The translations under genes were made by a program, and so were the position numbers. Shown in pieces: positions 4,934 through 11,397 of a stretch of DNA of 13,682 nt. The stretch is from Alphaproteobacteria bacterium (lineage in GTDB: Bacteria; Pseudomonadota; Alphaproteobacteria; Geminicoccales; Geminicoccaceae), in the NCBI GenBank assembly GCA_026982585.1, contig JALSGW010000278.1, forward strand, positions 1 to 13,682, given 5' to 3'. Numbering within the stretch: position 1 is the stretch's first letter; each line of letters begins with the position of its first letter. The notes under the pieces are model-generated. The model searched no databases. It saw nothing but the letters and a program-made list of their open reading frames with translations, and was not told the DNA's origin.

Positions 4934-6565
4934 ATGTCCAGCCGTCCCCGTTCGCAGCCCGAACCGCACACCATCCGCCGTCTGCGACGCCGTGTCCTGA
5001 GCGAGCGCCGCCGCAGACGTCGCGCCCGGGAGCTGCTCGCGGTGGTCAGCCACGAGATGCGCGACCCGCTCAACGCCGTGCTCGGCATGGCCCGGCTGCT
5101 CGCCGACACCCCGCTCGATGCCACCCAACGCGAATATCTCGACGCGCTGCTCACCGCCTGCGAGGGGCTGTTGGACCTGGTCAACGACCTGTTGGACGTA
5201 AGCCGCCTCGAGGCCGGCCGCCTCGAGCTCGCGGACGTGCCGTTCCACCTCGCGCCCTTCATCGAGCGTCTCGCCGCCCTGTTCCGGCCGCGCGCCCAGG
5301 CCCGCGGCCTCGCCTTCACCGTCGCCCTGAGCGAGGATCTGCCCGCCCGCCTGCAGGGCGACCCGATGCGGCTGCGCCAGATCCTGGTCAATCTGCTCGC
5401 CAATGCCCTCAAATACACCGAGGAGGGGGGTATTGCGCTGCGCGTCGAGACCGTCCCCAACGCCCGCCCGGCGAGGCTGTGCTTCTGCGTCGAGGACAGC
5501 GGCATCGGACTCGGCGCCGATCCCGACCAGCTCTTCAAGCCCTACCTTCGCGCCCCCTCCGCCCGCGCCTACGGCGGCGTCGGCCTCGGCCTCGCCACCG
5601 CCCGCCGTCTCGCCTGGGCGATGGGCGGCGAGCTGCGGCTTTGCGAGCGCCCCGAAGGCGGCACCCGGGCCGAGCTGCTGTTGCCCCTGCGCGTACCACC
5701 CAGCGCCGGCCGGCCTTCCCGCCTGGAGGACGGCGACCTCAAGGGACGGCGGTTGTTGCTGTGCGGGTTCCAGCCGCCGCTCAAACAGCGCCTCACCCAG
5801 TTCGCCGCCCGGACCGGTCTCGTGGTGCGCACCGTGCCCACCGCCCGCGCCGCCCTCGCCGCCCTCGAGGAGGCCGAAGCGCGCCGCGAGCCGCCCTTCG
5901 ACTTCCTCTTCGTCCCCCATCGGCTCGCCGACATGGACGCCTTCCACTTTGCCCGCCAGGTGACCGCCCGCACGGGCACCCTCGCCCCGCGCCTGGTGCT
6001 GCTCACCGAAGCGGGCCTGCGCGGCGAGGCGGAGACCGCCCATCGGGCCGGGTTCGACGCCTTCCTCCCCGCCACCCTCCCCGAATCCCTCCTCGGCCGC
6101 GCCCTTATGCGCCTGTGCCAGGACCCGCCCGGCGATCTCGTCACCGTCCACGCCCTCGAGGAAAGCCGGCCCGGGCTCGAGATCCTGGTCGCCGACGACA
6201 ATCCCCTCAACCGGCGCCTGCTCCAGGCCCTGCTCGAACGCGCCGGCCACCGGGTGCACCTCGCCGCAGACGGCCGCGAGGCCCTCGCCCTCGCCTGCCG
6301 CCGCCGCTTCGACCTCGCGCTGCTCGATCTCCAGATGCCCCGCCTCGACGGCATCGCCACCGCGCGCGCCCTGCGCGACCAGGCGCCCCATCTGCCCGTA
6401 CTCGGCATCAGCGGCGATCTCGAACCCGAACTGCGCGCGCGCTGCCTCGCCGCCGGCATGCGCGAGCTGCTCGCCAAACCGGTCGACCCGACCCGGCTCC
6501 TCACCCTCGTCTCCCGCACCACCGGCGCCGATCCCTCGCCGGACCGGGCCCTCGGCTCCGCTTGA
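4934..6565 (+). CDS. Soluble hybrid histidine kinase with one degenerate and one intact receiver domain
   Basis: The 543-residue protein is a cytoplasmic sensor kinase; it has no membrane segment or recognisable sensor domain, only a very basic N-terminus (IRRLRRRVLSERRRRRRA). The H box is SHEMRDPLNAVLG with His40. The ATPase domain has the N box RQILVNLLANALKYT (Asn157), the G1 box EDSGIGLG (187-194), the F-type box LFKPYLRA, and the G2 box GGVGLGLATARRLA (214-227). Residues 270-395 have the shape of a receiver but lack the acidic pair (Cys277-Gly278) and the phospho-acceptor (Pro328 in LFVPHRL), so they cannot be phosphorylated normally. Residues 414-530 are a canonical receiver with Asp421-Asp422, Asp465 (LLDLQMP), Ser493 and Lys515 (AKP). 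AGGTGGAG lies 16 bases before the ATG, an unusually long spacing, but no better start is in frame. No separate response regulator or phosphotransfer protein is nearby. Confidence 0.9.
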   Translation: MSSRPRSQPEPHTIRRLRRRVLSERRRRRRARELLAVVSHEMRDPLNAVLGMARLLADTPLDATQREYLDALLTACEGLLDLVNDLLDVSRLEAGRLELADVPFHLAPFIERLAALFRPRAQARGLAFTVALSEDLPARLQGDPMRLRQILVNLLANALKYTEEGGIALRVETVPNARPARLCFCVEDSGIGLGADPDQLFKPYLRAPSARAYGGVGLGLATARRLAWAMGGELRLCERPEGGTRAELLLPLRVPPSAGRPSRLEDGDLKGRRLLLCGFQPPLKQRLTQFAARTGLVVRTVPTARAALAALEEAEARREPPFDFLFVPHRLADMDAFHFARQVTARTGTLAPRLVLLTEAGLRGEAETAHRAGFDAFLPATLPESLLGRALMRLCQDPPGDLVTVHALEESRPGLEILVADDNPLNRRLLQALLERAGHRVHLAADGREALALACRRRFDLALLDLQMPRLDGIATARALRDQAPHLPVLGISGDLEPELRARCLAAGMRELLAKPVDPTRLLTLVSRTTGADPSPDRALGSA

Positions 6566-6590
6566 TGTCCCCGCCCGGCCGCGGTACTAT
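6562..6590 (+). promoter_or_regulatory. Candidate sigma70 promoter of the pilus operon
   Basis: TTGATG (6562-6567, four of six) and TACTAT (6585-6590, four of six) are separated by the optimal 17 bases. The -35 overlaps the stop codon of the kinase gene. Transcription would start near 6597, leaving about 39 untranslated bases before the pilin ATG. That short leader contains the perfect hairpin GCGCC-TTCG-GGCGC at 6608-6621, just upstream of the ribosome-binding region GGGGCAGGG (6625-6633). Confidence 0.4.
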
Positions 6591-6635
6591 CGCCGAGGTT
6601 GAAATGTGCGCCTTCGGGCGCTGCGGGGCAGGGCG

Positions 6636-7115
6636 ATGAAAGGACCGTTTCCGCGCCTGATCGGCGTGCTATGGCTGGCCGGCGCGCCTCTCCTGGCCGA
6701 GGCGGGCACGGCGACAGCTCAACTGTCGGTTACCGCCACCGTCCAGACCAACTGTTCGGTGAGCGGCGGCACCCTGGATTTCGGCAACTACGTCACCGGC
6801 CAGCCCGACGACCTCGATGCCATCGGCACCATCACCCTGGTCAACTGCGCCAATCTCACCGTCACCGTCGAGCTCGACGGCGGCGCCAGCGGCAATGTGC
6901 AGAACCGCCGCATGGCCAACGGCAACGCCCAGCTCGCCTATCAGCTCTATCGCGATCCCGCCCGCACCCAGGTCTGGGGCCAGGGCAACCAAGCCTTCCA
7001 GGGCCAGGTGCTGGCGCCCAACACCACCCTGCAGATCTTCGGCCGCATCCCGGGCGGCCAGAACGTCCCTTCCGGCACCTACAGCGACACGGTGAACGTC
7101 ACCTTAAACTTCTGA
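6636..7115 (+). CDS. Major pilin-type subunit, spore coat protein U (SCPU) domain
   Basis: The 159-residue secreted protein is a structural subunit of an archaic (Csu-type) chaperone-usher pilus. The signal peptide runs to about residue 23 (MKGPFPRLIGVLWLAGAPLL, then AEA), and the mature protein begins GTATAQLSVTATVQTNCSVS. The alternating hydrophobic stretch AQLSVTATV before the first cysteine is the expected donor strand that completes the neighbouring subunit in the fibre. The fold continues with LDFGNYVTG, a second cysteine in LVNCANLTVTV (probable disulfide), YQLYRDPARTQVWG and the final strands PSGTYSDTVNVTLNF, all typical of SCPU (CsuA/B-like) proteins. I chose the ATG at 6636 because it gives a clean signal peptide; an in-frame GTG 30 bases upstream would add an Arg-rich prefix. 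The chaperone gene follows four bases after the stop. Confidence 0.9.
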   Translation: MKGPFPRLIGVLWLAGAPLLAEAGTATAQLSVTATVQTNCSVSGGTLDFGNYVTGQPDDLDAIGTITLVNCANLTVTVELDGGASGNVQNRRMANGNAQLAYQLYRDPARTQVWGQGNQAFQGQVLAPNTTLQIFGRIPGGQNVPSGTYSDTVNVTLNF

Positions 7116-7119
7116 GCAG

Positions 7120-7824
7120 ATGCGTCTCGTTTGGGTCCTGCTCATCGCCGTCCTGCTCTCCTCCCCCGGCTGGGGAGCCGCCATCTCCGTCTCCCCGGTG
7201 CGCATCCGCCTGCTCCAGGAGCAGCCCGTGGCGAGCGTGCGGGTGCGCAACGACGGCGACAGCGCGGTGCTGTTGCAGGCCGAGACCTTCCGCTGGCGGA
7301 TCGAGGAGGGGCGGGATGTGCTGGCGCCCACCCGCGCGCTCATCGCCGTGCCGCCCCTCTTCCGGCTCGAGCCCGGCGCAAGCCAGCTGGTGCGCATCGG
7401 CCTGCGGGTGCCGTTCCCGGAGCAAAGGGAGGAGAGCTACCGCTTGTTCCTCACCGAGGTGGTGGAAGCGGACGAACGGCCCGCGCAGGGGGTGCGCTTC
7501 GCCCTGCGGCTGAGCCTGCCGGTGTTCGCGGTGCCCGAGGGTGCACGCCCGGACGTCCGCTGGCGCCTGCTTAGGGTCGGGGGACGGTGGCTGCTGGAAG
7601 CGGACAATCGCGGGCGGGCGCATCTTCGGGTCGAGGAGCTCACCCTCGTGCACCCGGGCGGCGGGACATGGCGCGTTCCGGATGCGGCGGCCTATGTGCT
7701 CGCCGAAAGCCGCATGCGCTGGCGGGTGCCGAACCTGCCCCTGCGCCCGGGCGAGCGAATCGCGCTGCGTCTGCGAACCCAGCAGGACACGATCCGTGTC
7801 GAGCTGCGGCTCGAGGAGGGTTAG
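7120..7824 (+). CDS. Periplasmic pilus chaperone (PapD/CsuC-like)
   Basis: The 234-residue protein holds pilus subunits folded in the periplasm by lending a beta strand, and delivers them to the usher. A signal peptide of about 20 residues (MRLVWVLLIAVLLSSPGWGA) precedes the first immunoglobulin-like domain, which starts AISVSPVRIRLL, the conserved 'isvsPvr..l' opening. LQAETFRWR, then PPLFRLEPGASQLVRIGLR and SYRLFLTEV match the family core, and VRFALRLSLPVFAVP is the G1 donor strand with its hinge. The second domain (about residues 145-234) is shorter but complete. It starts four bases after the pilin stop, and its last 29 bases overlap the usher start, so pilin, chaperone and usher form one transcript. 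Confidence 0.9.
   Translation: MRLVWVLLIAVLLSSPGWGAAISVSPVRIRLLQEQPVASVRVRNDGDSAVLLQAETFRWRIEEGRDVLAPTRALIAVPPLFRLEPGASQLVRIGLRVPFPEQREESYRLFLTEVVEADERPAQGVRFALRLSLPVFAVPEGARPDVRWRLLRVGGRWLLEADNRGRAHLRVEELTLVHPGGGTWRVPDAAAYVLAESRMRWRVPNLPLRPGERIALRLRTQQDTIRVELRLEEG
7784..7798 (+). promoter_or_regulatory. Ribosome-binding site and GTG start of the usher inside the chaperone gene
   Basis: AGGA at 7784-7787 is followed after eight bases by GTG at 7796-7798, in the usher frame. From this GTG the protein begins MSSCGSRRVRTP followed by LLLLLALAGIAMGAAAG, a textbook export signal. The nearest ATG downstream (7865) would cut the signal in half, and the ATG far upstream (7541) would add residues that are only an out-of-frame reading of the chaperone. 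GTG is therefore the likely start, overlapping the chaperone by 29 bases. Confidence 0.6.
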
Positions 7825-10519
7825 GACGCCGCTTCTGCTGCTCCTGGCCCTGGCCGGCATCGCCATGGGCGCGGCGGCGGGCCTCTCGGGCCCCGGCGAT
7901 CCGCCGCCGGTCCCGCGCGCCGATATCGCCGAGCGGGAGTGGCTGCGGCGCTTCGGTGCGATCCTGCAGACCCGGCGCGCCGGCACCGAGCCGCGCGCGC
8001 GCCCGATGCCCCTGCAGGCGCGCGAGGATCTCGCCCCGCCGGCCCCCTTGCTGGTGGCGTTTCCGGAGCCCGGGCTCGATCCCGCCGCAGCCGCGCCGCC
8101 GCTTACACCCGCTCCATCCCGGGACCGCCCCGCTCCGCCTCGGCAAGCGACACCGTCTCCGCTCTCCCTCGCCGCCACAGCAGCCCCGCCGCCCGAGCCG
8201 CCCGGCCGGCTGCGGGCACCGCCCCCGGACCGGCCCGCCCTCACCCCGCGCCGCGATCCCATCACACCGCCCCTTCGTGAGGACGAGCGCTGGGAGGAGT
8301 GGCTGGTGGCGGTGCGCATCAACGGCGAGCTCGTGCAGGAGGACGCCTATGCGATTCGCGATCCCCGAAGCGGACGGTTCGCGGTGCCGCTCGAGGTGCT
8401 CGAGGGATGGCGGCTTCGCTTCGACCGCGAGCGCATCCTCACCTTCCAGGGCATGCCCTTCTATCCGCTCGATGCGGTGCCGGAGCTGAAGGTGCGCTTC
8501 GATCCCAAGGAGGTGACCCTGGTGTTGGAGGCGCCGGCCGAGGCCTTCGTGCCCTTCGTGGTCGAGGCCGAAGCGGAAGCGCTGCCCAAGCCCGACACGG
8601 TCACAGGCGCCTTTTTGGACTACGATCTGGACCTCGCGATCGGCCGCGGCCTGCAGGATTCCGCCTCGGGCCTGTTCGAGATCGGCGCCTTCGGGCGCTT
8701 TGGGGTGTTGCGCACGAGCCTGCTGCTGCGCAACCTGCCTCGGGATCCCGAACTCCTGCGTCTCGAGACCAGCTGGGTGCGGGATTTCCCCGACCGGCGC
8801 ACCACGCTTCGGGTCGGCGACGGCTGGCTTGTGGGCGGCGCCTTCGGCGCCCCGGCCCGCTTCTTCGGCCTCCAATACGGCACCAACTTCGCCACCGATC
8901 CGCGCTTCGTCACCTTCCCGCTGCCGGCGCTCGAGGCGCTGGCCGAGCAGCCCTCGGTGGTGGAGGTATTGGTGAACGACATCCAGAGACTGCGCGCCCG
9001 GGTGCCCACCGGTCCCTTCACCATCCCGGAGCTGCCCGTGATCACCGGAGCCGGCGAGGTGCAGCTCCGGATCCGCGACATCCTCGGGCGCGAGCGCACG
9101 CTCGCCCAGTCCTACTACGTGTCCACGCGGCTGCTGCGGCGGGGCCTGCACGACTTCTCCTACGCCGCGGGCTGGCTGCGGGAGGGATATGGGGAGCGGA
9201 GCTTCGGCTACGGCGATCCCTTCCTCGCCGTCGTCCACCGCTATGGGTTCACCGACGCCTTCACGGGTGAGATCTACGGCCAGCTGCGGCCCGGCCGGGC
9301 CGGCCTGGTGGCCGGGGGCAGTCTCCGCATCGGCCGCTTCGGGGTGCTGTTCGGGGGCCTTGGTGCCAGCTACGACCGCCGCCTCGGCCTCGGCGCGTTC
9401 GCCGAAATCGGCTACGAATACCTGGGCCGGAGCTTCGATCTCACCCTCAAAAGCCGTTACCGCAGCGCCGCCTTCCGCATCATCGGCGAGGACGGAACGG
9501 TGCGGCGCACCGACGAGGCCCGCCTCGGTCTGCAGCTCGGCACCTTCGGGCGGCTCGGCCTCTACCTCCTGCACCGCGATCTGCGGGCCGGAGACGACAC
9601 CCTGCTGTTCGGCGGCAGCTGGAGCCTGCCGCTCGGCCCGGGCACGGTGATCCTCAACGGCACAGGTCTCCTCTCCCCCCGCCGGGATCTGACCCTGACC
9701 CTCACCTACGCCCTGCCCCTGGGCAAGGCGCGTTCCGCCTCCACGAGTCTCACCCTGCGCGACGGCCGCCCCCGCCTGCGCGCCCAGTTCCGCCAGGGCC
9801 GCGGCGCGAGCGATCTCGGCCCCACCTTCCGCATCGCCGGAGAGCTCGGCCCGGATCGCACCGCCCTCGAGCTGGACGCCGGCTACCAGGGCCGCCTCGC
9901 CGAGATCACCGGTCGGGCCGAGGTGGTGGATGGAGCGGGCCGCCTGCGGCTGGGCCTGCGCGGCTCCGCGGTGCTCACCAAAGGTGGATTCGCACTGACG
10001 CGGCGGATCGGCCGCGCCTTCGGCCTGGTGGAGGTACCCGGCATGCCGGGGGTGCGGGTCTATCTCGACAACCGTCTGGTCGGCCGCACCGATGCCCGGG
10101 GCCGGCTGCTGGTCCCCGGCCTCACCCCCTACGAGCCCAACCGCCTGCGGGTGGAGCTCCGGGATCTGCCGCTGGGGGTGGTGCTTTCCCGCAGCGAGAC
10201 CGTGGTGGTGCCCATGGCGGGCGGCGCGGTGCGGGCCGACTTCGGCACCTTCACCGCGCGCGAGGCCACCGCGCGACTGGTGGACGAGGATTCAGACCCC
10301 CTGCCGGCCGGGCTTCGCCTCGCCGACGCCGCAGGCCGGGTGCGGGTGCTGATCGGCCGCGCCGGCTTCGCCCGCATCCAGGGCCTCGGATCCGAGCCCA
10401 CCGTGGTGGTGGCGGACGGACCGGAAGCCCGCTATCGATGTCCGCTGCCGGCGGCACCGGCCGAGGATCCGCTTCCCGATCTCGGGACCGTACGATGCGC
10501 GCGCTCCGCTTCGCCCTGA
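7796..10519 (+). CDS. Outer-membrane usher of the archaic chaperone-usher pathway (CsuD/FimD-like)
   Basis: The 907-residue protein is the outer-membrane pore that orders subunits into a pilus. After the signal peptide (about residues 1-28) comes an unusual segment, roughly residues 30-165, rich in proline and alanine (for example PPLTPAPSRDRPAPP and AAPPPEPPGR). The usher N-domain follows, with LVAVRINGELV (170-180), RFAVPLEVLEGWRLRFD and FYPLDAVPELKVRFD, then LVLEAPAEAFVPF. The barrel begins near residue 270 (GAFLDYDLDLAIG), and family landmarks such as FGLQYGTNFATDPRFVTFPL, VEVLVNDIQRLRARVPTGPF and GHD-like turns replaced by LHDFSYAAGWLREGYGERSF are present. The plug/C-domain signatures PGVRVYLDNRLVGRTDARGR and LVPGLTPYEPNRLRVEL are clear. 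The last 25 bases overlap the next subunit gene. No disruption is visible. Confidence 0.9.
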   Translation: MSSCGSRRVRTPLLLLLALAGIAMGAAAGLSGPGDPPPVPRADIAEREWLRRFGAILQTRRAGTEPRARPMPLQAREDLAPPAPLLVAFPEPGLDPAAAAPPLTPAPSRDRPAPPRQATPSPLSLAATAAPPPEPPGRLRAPPPDRPALTPRRDPITPPLREDERWEEWLVAVRINGELVQEDAYAIRDPRSGRFAVPLEVLEGWRLRFDRERILTFQGMPFYPLDAVPELKVRFDPKEVTLVLEAPAEAFVPFVVEAEAEALPKPDTVTGAFLDYDLDLAIGRGLQDSASGLFEIGAFGRFGVLRTSLLLRNLPRDPELLRLETSWVRDFPDRRTTLRVGDGWLVGGAFGAPARFFGLQYGTNFATDPRFVTFPLPALEALAEQPSVVEVLVNDIQRLRARVPTGPFTIPELPVITGAGEVQLRIRDILGRERTLAQSYYVSTRLLRRGLHDFSYAAGWLREGYGERSFGYGDPFLAVVHRYGFTDAFTGEIYGQLRPGRAGLVAGGSLRIGRFGVLFGGLGASYDRRLGLGAFAEIGYEYLGRSFDLTLKSRYRSAAFRIIGEDGTVRRTDEARLGLQLGTFGRLGLYLLHRDLRAGDDTLLFGGSWSLPLGPGTVILNGTGLLSPRRDLTLTLTYALPLGKARSASTSLTLRDGRPRLRAQFRQGRGASDLGPTFRIAGELGPDRTALELDAGYQGRLAEITGRAEVVDGAGRLRLGLRGSAVLTKGGFALTRRIGRAFGLVEVPGMPGVRVYLDNRLVGRTDARGRLLVPGLTPYEPNRLRVELRDLPLGVVLSRSETVVVPMAGGAVRADFGTFTAREATARLVDEDSDPLPAGLRLADAAGRVRVLIGRAGFARIQGLGSEPTVVVADGPEARYRCPLPAAPAEDPLPDLGTVRCARSASP

Positions 10520-10932
10520 GCTTCGCCCTGACCATGGGCGTCGCTCCCGCCCTCAGGGCCCAGGCCTGCACCGTCGACACCAGCCCGATCCGCTTCGGCG
10601 TCGTCGACCTCGACCGCATCAACCACGCCCGGGGGCGGATCGCCATCGAATGCACCGCCGCCACCACCGTCTCCATCACCATCACCGGCAGCGCCGGCGG
10701 AAGCCAGCGCGCCATGGTCGGTCCCAACGGCGCCCGGCTCTACTACGAGCTGTTCTCCTCCCTCTGGGAACTCACCATCTGGGGCGACGGCCAGGGCCGC
10801 GGCAGCCCGGTGTCGGTCAGCGTGCCCGCGGGCGAGCGGGTCGAGCGCACCGTCTATGCGGTGCTGCCGGCGCAACCGGGTGCGCCCGCGGGCGAATACA
10901 GCGACCAGCTGCTGGTCGTGGTGGACTTCTAA
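10495..10932 (+). CDS. Second SCPU-domain pilus subunit, candidate tip subunit
   Basis: The 145-residue secreted protein has a signal peptide ending in PALRAQA (MRALRFALSFALTMGVAPAL), after which the mature chain would start directly at CTVDTSPIRFGVVD. It has the two-cysteine SCPU pattern (CTVDTS and IECTAATTVSITI), YYELFSSLWELTIWGDGQG, and a final strand GEYSDQLLVVVDF similar to that of the first pilin. Unlike that pilin, it has no residues before the first cysteine that could act as a donor strand, so it could accept a strand but not give one, as expected of the outermost subunit. I chose the ATG at 10495 for its clean signal peptide; the upstream ATG in frame (10438) reads through usher sequence. 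Start and usher stop overlap by 25 bases. Confidence 0.85.
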   Translation: MRALRFALSFALTMGVAPALRAQACTVDTSPIRFGVVDLDRINHARGRIAIECTAATTVSITITGSAGGSQRAMVGPNGARLYYELFSSLWELTIWGDGQGRGSPVSVSVPAGERVERTVYAVLPAQPGAPAGEYSDQLLVVVDF

Positions 10933-11049
10933 CCCCTTGAAATCCCCGAAAACACCGGCGCAGGGCGGTTAACCCGCGGCAACGACCGCGGGGCCGCTCT
11001 GGGATAACATGGCAGGTGCGCAACAACGCAAAGCCTCGGGGGAAACGCC

Positions 11050-11310
11050 ATGCGCCTCAGCAACGCCATCCCGCGCGCCCTCGCGCTCGCCCTTCTCATC
11101 GCAGCCGAAACCACACCCGCCCTGGCCTCGGATGCCGCACGCGCCCGGCTCACGGTGCGGGTGGAGGTGGTGGATCCCTGTGTTCCAGACGGCAGCTGCG
11201 CGCCCGCAGCCCTCAGCCGAAGGCCGGACGACCAGGGGCAAACGGCGCGACCGCTGCGGGTCGAGGAGCGGGTTTTGGACGGCCGCCGCTTTCGCATCGT
11301 GATCTACTGA
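11050..11310 (+). CDS. Small secreted pilin-like protein of 86 residues
   Basis: The product is exported: residues 1-27 (MRLSNAIPRALALALLIAAE, then TTPALAS) form a signal peptide. The mature part begins DAARARLTVRVEVVDPCVPD. The segment ARLTVRVEVVDPC lines up without gaps with AQLSVTATVQTNC, the donor-strand region of the first pilin, ending at the same cysteine, and the last residues (VLDGRRFRIVIY) resemble the final pilin strand. Only about 40 residues lie between, including a second cysteine, against roughly 100 in a complete SCPU domain. GGGGGAA six bases before the ATG supports this start, and an extended -10-like TGGGATAAC (11000-11008) could give it its own promoter. It sits 117 bases after the second subunit on the same strand. 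It may be a minimal pilus component, or belong to an unrelated family of small secreted proteins; I cannot name one. Confidence 0.7.
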   Translation: MRLSNAIPRALALALLIAAETTPALASDAARARLTVRVEVVDPCVPDGSCAPAALSRRPDDQGQTARPLRVEERVLDGRRFRIVIY

Positions 11311-11397
11311 GCGGCCCGTGCGCCGTGCGCGAGAGGGGCTTGGGCGGCTGCGCGCGGCGTCGTAGAAGGCGGCGCGGGAGTTCCGTGCACCAGGCCG

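Noticed and set aside
4907..6391. Open frame of 494 codons on the minus strand opposite the kinase
   Set aside because: Antisense shadow without domains, composed mainly of Gly, Ala, Glu and Gln.
4855..6639. Open frame of 594 codons on the plus strand overlapping the kinase
   Set aside because: It is an out-of-frame reading made almost entirely of Arg, Pro, Ala and His; the kinase frame carries every catalytic motif.
7640..9574. Open frame of 644 codons on the minus strand opposite the usher
   Set aside because: Same reason: it mirrors the usher codon pattern, with repetitive Glu/Gln/His/Gly composition and no motif.
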